7,861 bases of DNA, taken from positions 1 to 7,861 of the forward strand of contig SFCP01000081.1 in assembly GCA_004558535.1 (NCBI GenBank). The letters are read 5' to 3'. Both the position numbers and the translations under genes were made by a program. The notes under the pieces were generated by a model. It saw nothing but the letters and a program-made list of their open reading frames with translations, was not told the origin of the DNA and ran no database searches. This document shows, in pieces, positions 4,879-7,861 of this stretch (its first letter is position 1; each line of letters begins with the position of its first letter). Source of the DNA: Bacteroidales bacterium. GTDB lineage: Bacteria; Bacteroidota; Bacteroidia; Bacteroidales; Bacteroidaceae.

Positions 4879-6234
4879 ATGGGAAGCCTGCAACAATATA
4901 TTGACCTCTATGCCGCCCAGCGCGACACCCTCGCTGCCGGTTCGTGCCCCGCACTCAACGCCCGGCGCGAGGCCGCCCTGCTCCAGCTCCGCGAAAAGGG
5001 CCTGCCCACGCTGCGCGACGAGGACTATAAATACACGGATGCCGAAGCGGCGTTCGCACCCGACTACGGGCTCAACCTGCGACGCACCGTGCCGGCCACA
5101 GACCCCTACCGGACGTACCGGTGTGCCGTGCCCAACATGAGCACCCAGCTCTACTTCGTCGTCAACGACGTGCCGATGCCGCCGGCGGCGGGACAGCCGT
5201 CCCTGCCCGGCGGAGCGTGCGTGATGAGCCTGAAACAGGCGGCCACCGACCTGCCCGAGGTGCTCGAAAGCTGCTACCACCGCGCCGCAGCCACCGACGG
5301 CGACGGCGTGACGGCCCTCAACACGCTGCTGGCACAGGACGGACTGCTCGTCTACCTGCCCGCAGGCGTCGTGCTGCCCCACCCTGTGCAGATAGTCAAC
5401 GTGGCAGCGGCCGGCGCCGACCTGATGATGAACCGCCGGTTGCTCATCGTGGCCGAACGGGGGGCGCAGGGCGCCATCCTGTGCTGCGACCACGCCGACG
5501 GGAAGCACGCCACACTGTCCACACAGGTGGTGGAAATCTATGCCGCCGAGGAAGCCCGCCTGGACCTCTACGCCGTGGAGGAGACACAGGCGACACACAC
5601 AGCCTTCAACAACCTCTACGTGGACCAGGCGGCACATAGCCGCGTCACCTACCACGGCATTACACTGACCAACGGACTGACGCGCAACCGACTGACCTTC
5701 CGCCTGGCGGGACAGGGTGCCGAAATGGTGGCACGCGGCGTGGCTGTGGCCGATGGCGAGGAGCGCGTGGACAACAGCCTGCTTGTGGACCACGCCGCAC
5801 CGGCCTGTACGAGCAACCTGCTCTACAAGTACGTGCTGGACGGCCACAGCGTGGGCGCCTTTGCCGGAAAAGTGCTCGTACGCGAGGGGGCGCAGAAATC
5901 CCTCTCCGAACAGACGAACGCCAACCTCTGTGCATCGGCCGACGCCAGGGCTTTCTCGCAGCCTATGCTCGAAATCTATGCCGACGACGTCAAGTGTAAC
6001 CACGGCTCGACCATCGGAAAACTCGATGAAATGGCACTTTTTTACATGCGACAGCGCGGCATCGACGAGCGCGAGGCGCGCCTGCTGCTCCAGCACGCCT
6101 TTGTCAACGACGTGCTCCGTCATATCGAACCCGAACGCCTGCGCGACCGCCTCGCCCATCTGGTGGAACAACGCTTCCGCGGCGAATTGTCGGCCTGTCG
6201 GGGCTGCCGGATGTGCGCCTCGCACCGACAGTGA
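4879..6234 (+). CDS. sufD: Fe-S cluster assembly scaffold protein SufD
   Basis: A 451-residue partner of SufB and SufC in the SufBC2D scaffold. The N-terminal helical part (about 1-85) contains LPTLRDEDYKYTD (42-54), typical of SufB/SufD proteins. The middle (about 150-350) is the beta-helix core. The conserved segment KCNHGSTIGKLDE (372-384) carries Cys373 and His375, which by motif alignment correspond to E. coli SufD Cys358 and His360. The C-terminal helical domain (388-436) ends in a tail SACRGCRMCASHRQ with three cysteines (440, 443, 446) that E. coli SufD, from memory, lacks. Although SufB and SufD are paralogues, the length, the N-terminal form and the position between sufC and sufS favour SufD. 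sufS follows after 47 bases with no terminator. Confidence 0.96.
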   Translation: MGSLQQYIDLYAAQRDTLAAGSCPALNARREAALLQLREKGLPTLRDEDYKYTDAEAAFAPDYGLNLRRTVPATDPYRTYRCAVPNMSTQLYFVVNDVPMPPAAGQPSLPGGACVMSLKQAATDLPEVLESCYHRAAATDGDGVTALNTLLAQDGLLVYLPAGVVLPHPVQIVNVAAAGADLMMNRRLLIVAERGAQGAILCCDHADGKHATLSTQVVEIYAAEEARLDLYAVEETQATHTAFNNLYVDQAAHSRVTYHGITLTNGLTRNRLTFRLAGQGAEMVARGVAVADGEERVDNSLLVDHAAPACTSNLLYKYVLDGHSVGAFAGKVLVREGAQKSLSEQTNANLCASADARAFSQPMLEIYADDVKCNHGSTIGKLDEMALFYMRQRGIDEREARLLLQHAFVNDVLRHIEPERLRDRLAHLVEQRFRGELSACRGCRMCASHRQ

Positions 6235-6281
6235 CCACTGCGGCCCACAGCGACCTATCTACTCCCTAATTCCTCCCGAAA

Positions 6282-7481
6282 ATGCACCGCTCAGATTTTC
6301 CCATACTGGCCCGCGAGGTCTACGGCAAACCGCTGGTCTACCTGGACAACGCCGCCACGACGCAGAAACCCCGCGCCGTGGTCGACGCCATCGCCGCCGA
6401 ATACTACAACACCAACGCCAACGTGCACCGCGGCGTGCATTTCCTGTCGCAACAGGCCACCGAACTCCACGAGGCGGCACGCGAACGCGTACGACGCTTT
6501 ATCCACGCGGCCGAAACGGCTGAAATCGTCTTCACGCGCGGCACGACCGAAAGCCTGAACCTCGTGGCGTACTCCTACGGCGAAGCTTTCCTGAAAAGCG
6601 GCGACGAGGTCATCCTCTCCGTCATGGAGCACCATTCGAACATCGTGCCCTGGCAGATGCTGCGCGAGCGGAAAGGCATTGTCCTGCGGGTCATCCCGAT
6701 GGACGATGACGGCAACCTGGACCTGGAAGCCTACGAAAGGCTGTTCTCGCCGCGCACCCGGCTGGTCTGCGTGGCCCACGTGAGCAACGTGCTGGGCACA
6801 GTGAACCCCATCGCCCGCCTGTGCGCCATCGCACACAGCCACGGGGCGCACTTCCTGGCCGACGGCGCACAGAGCGTGCCCCACTTTGCCGTCGACGTAC
6901 AGGCACTGGGCGTGGACTTCCTCACCTTCAGCGGCCACAAGATGTACGGACCGACAGGCATAGGCGTACTCTACGGCCGCCGCGAACTGCTGGAAAAGAT
7001 GCCTCCCTACCAAGGCGGCGGCGAAATGATCAAGCGCGTCAGCTTTGAGAAGACGACCTACGAGGACCTGCCCTACAAATTTGAGGCCGGCACGCCGGAC
7101 TACGTGGGCAGCAACGCCCTGGCAGCGGCCATCGACTACATCGAGGGCATCAGGCGCGACGTCATCTCGGCCCACGAGCGAGAGCTGCTCCACTATGCCA
7201 CCGAACAGATGCTCCAGATACCCGGCCTGCACATCTACGGCCGCGCTGCCGAAAAGGACGCGGTGATCTCCTTCAACATCGAGGGCATCCACCACCTGGA
7301 CCTCGGCACCCTGCTCGACCGCCTCGGCATCGCCATCCGCACAGGACACCACTGCGCCCAGCCCCTCATGGACCGCTGCGGCACAGAGGGCATGGCGCGC
7401 GCCTCGTTCGCCCTCTACAACACCCGGGAGGAGGTCGACACGTTCGTCGAAGCCCTGCAGCGCGTACGCCGAATGTTCTGA
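6282..7481 (+). CDS. sufS: Cysteine desulfurase SufS (class V aminotransferase, type II)
   Basis: A 399-residue PLP enzyme that removes sulfur from cysteine as a persulfide, giving alanine and feeding the SufBCD scaffold. Key residues are visible with a constant offset of 6 from E. coli SufS: His117 over the PLP ring, Asp194 and Gln197 in ADGAQ, Lys220 in SGHKMYGPTG (PLP Schiff base), Cys358 in RTGHHCAQP (persulfide carrier) and Arg373 in MARASF (substrate carboxylate). The 1-30 segment (FPILAREVYGKPLVYLDNAA within it) is the usual SufS N-terminus, supporting ATG 6282. The short active-site loop around Cys358 is the type II form, which normally needs a SufE or SufU partner; none is encoded in the window. 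Confidence 0.98.
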   Translation: MHRSDFPILAREVYGKPLVYLDNAATTQKPRAVVDAIAAEYYNTNANVHRGVHFLSQQATELHEAARERVRRFIHAAETAEIVFTRGTTESLNLVAYSYGEAFLKSGDEVILSVMEHHSNIVPWQMLRERKGIVLRVIPMDDDGNLDLEAYERLFSPRTRLVCVAHVSNVLGTVNPIARLCAIAHSHGAHFLADGAQSVPHFAVDVQALGVDFLTFSGHKMYGPTGIGVLYGRRELLEKMPPYQGGGEMIKRVSFEKTTYEDLPYKFEAGTPDYVGSNALAAAIDYIEGIRRDVISAHERELLHYATEQMLQIPGLHIYGRAAEKDAVISFNIEGIHHLDLGTLLDRLGIAIRTGHHCAQPLMDRCGTEGMARASFALYNTREEVDTFVEALQRVRRMF

Positions 7482-7536
7482 AAAACAGACGTCCGGGCCA
7501 TGCGTTCCGCCAAATGTTAAAACGGGAAAGGCCGGA

Positions 7537-7568
7537 TTTGGATTTCATCGAAATAGGTAGTATATTTG
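7537..7568 (+). promoter_or_regulatory. Bacteroides-type promoter, complete -33 and -7
   Basis: TTTG at 7537-7540, a spacer of exactly 20 bases, then TATATTTG at 7561-7568. Both elements match the Bacteroides consensus TTTG / TAnnTTTG with the expected 19-21 spacing. This is the best promoter in the window. Transcription would start about 7572-7577, at the base of the terminator hairpin. Confidence 0.65.
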
Positions 7569-7574
7569 CCATGC

Positions 7575-7616
7575 AAAGGAGGAAGCCGCACACAGCAAGC
7601 GGCTTCCTCCTTTTTT
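7575..7616 (+). terminator. Intrinsic terminator hairpin, 15-bp perfect stem
   Basis: AAAGGAGGAAGCCGC (7575-7589) is exactly complementary to GCGGCTTCCTCCTTT (7599-7613), with a 9-base loop (7590-7598). Six T run from 7611 to 7616. It lies 93 bases after the sufS stop and is the likely end of the suf transcript. Its A/T-ended stem makes it potentially active on both strands: the minus strand also reads a stem ending in TTT. Confidence 0.85.
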
Positions 7617-7618
7617 AG

Positions 7619-7669
7619 GTCCTTTGTAGAGGCAAAACTATCCGGCACTTAGAAAAAACTACAAAGGAC
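7619..7669. repeat. 11-bp perfect inverted repeat GTCCTTTGTAG / CTACAAAGGAC
   Basis: The arms are at 7619-7629 and 7659-7669 with a 29-base interior that contains the first ATCCGGCAC motif. The left arm shares GTCCTTTGTA with the sequence starting at 2461 upstream of ung. It could be a protein-binding site, an RNA stem or the relic of a small repeat element. Confidence 0.75.
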
Positions 7670-7753
7670 TTGGTTTTATCTACGTCCTGCGTGGGAAAAA
7701 TTATCCGGCACCCAGGAAAAACGAGCCGCCCCTCCGTAGGAAAAATCCGGCAC
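7640..7753 (+). repeat. Three ATCCGGCAC motifs spaced 63 and 42 bases apart
   Basis: ATCCGGCAC occurs at 7640-7648, 7703-7711 and 7745-7753, each preceded by an A-rich stretch (GGCAAAACT, GGGAAAAATT, GGAAAA). The offsets of 63 and 42 are both multiples of 21, about two helical turns, so all three would face the same side of the DNA. Copies 1 and 2 are also followed by a second A-rich run (TTAGAAAAAAC and CCAGGAAAAAC). Confidence 0.7.
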
Positions 7754-7791
7754 AAAAGAGGGCTTTAGGAAAGTTTATGTTAAATCTACTC

Positions 7792-7811
7792 ATGCACTTC
7801 TATGCACTTCT
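7792..7811 (+). repeat. Tandem 10-bp direct repeat ATGCACTTCT
   Basis: ATGCACTTCT is present twice without a gap at 7792-7801 and 7802-7811. It lies in the leader-like region at the window edge. It may be a simple slippage duplication. Confidence 0.7.
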
Positions 7812-7861
7812 CCCGAGGCAGACGGCAGCGCGGCGGCGCAATTCAGAAAAATAGTGGTGCG

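Larger units (their letters stand above)
7482..7861. other. Structured non-coding region downstream of sufS
   Basis: This 380-base stretch has no convincing protein gene. It contains, in order, a complete Bacteroides-type promoter (7537-7568), a strong terminator hairpin (7575-7616), an 11-bp inverted repeat (7619-7669), three ATCCGGCAC motifs (7640-7753) and a 10-bp tandem repeat (7792-7811). The sequence becomes GC-rich again from about 7811 to the window edge, where a further gene may begin outside the window. Confidence 0.6.

Noticed and set aside
4138..6225. Long minus-strand open frame of 695 codons antisense to sufC and sufD
   Set aside because: Its translation is rich in His, Val, Gly and Ala with no recognisable domain, and it mirrors the codon pattern of strongly supported suf genes. 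It is a by-product of high GC content.
6291..7352. Minus-strand open frame of 353 codons antisense to sufS
   Set aside because: Composition is that of a shadow frame, and sufS on the other strand has every catalytic residue.
7571..7618. 15-codon open frame (ATG 7571 to TAG 7618) spanning the terminator hairpin
   Set aside because: It consists of the hairpin itself and lies at or before the predicted transcript start; nothing supports translation.
7619..7669. Insertion sequence end or attachment site
   Set aside because: There is an inverted repeat but no transposase, integrase or target-site duplication in the window.

Overview
The window looks like chromosomal DNA from a GC-rich member of the Bacteroidota, most likely Bacteroidales. 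Three things support this. The ECF sigma factor / small membrane protein / DUF4252 gene set and the ung-DUF3109 gene pair are typical of that group. Promoter-like sites match the Bacteroides-type -7 box TAnnTTTG, in one case with a correctly spaced -33 TTTG. Starts lack Shine-Dalgarno sequences. Genus cannot be assigned from the sequence alone.

Layout. Positions 1-253 are non-coding and hold short GC-rich repeats and a hairpin. Positions 254-2339 are a minus-strand operon, read from right to left: ECF sigma-70 factor (1803-2339), a single-pass membrane protein that overlaps it by 17 bases and is probably its anti-sigma factor (1364-1819), and a secreted DUF4252 protein with a repetitive C-terminal tail (254-1195). 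A divergent intergenic region (2340-2531) carries the sigma promoter on one strand and the ung promoter on the other. On the plus strand, uracil-DNA glycosylase ung (2532-3194) is followed by a cysteine-rich DUF3109 protein (3233-3814) and a likely intrinsic terminator (3870-3912).

After a 305-base gap with a promoter-like -7 box comes the iron-sulfur assembly operon sufC-sufD-sufS (4120-7481). SufC is the ATPase, SufD its scaffold partner, and SufS the cysteine desulfurase that supplies sulfur. sufB, the usual partner placed directly before sufC in this group, is absent from the window.

The last 380 bases have no recognisable protein gene but are the most structured part of the window. They hold a complete Bacteroides-type promoter running straight into a perfect 15-bp terminator hairpin, then an 11-bp inverted repeat, then three copies of ATCCGGCAC spaced 63 and 42 bases apart (multiples of 21). 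Related motifs occur in the ung and sufC upstream regions.

Most of the window is ordinary housekeeping and stress-response content. I see no clear new defence or mobile system. The best candidates for something undescribed are the 3' non-coding region with its dispersed motif family and the repeat-built tail of the DUF4252 protein.
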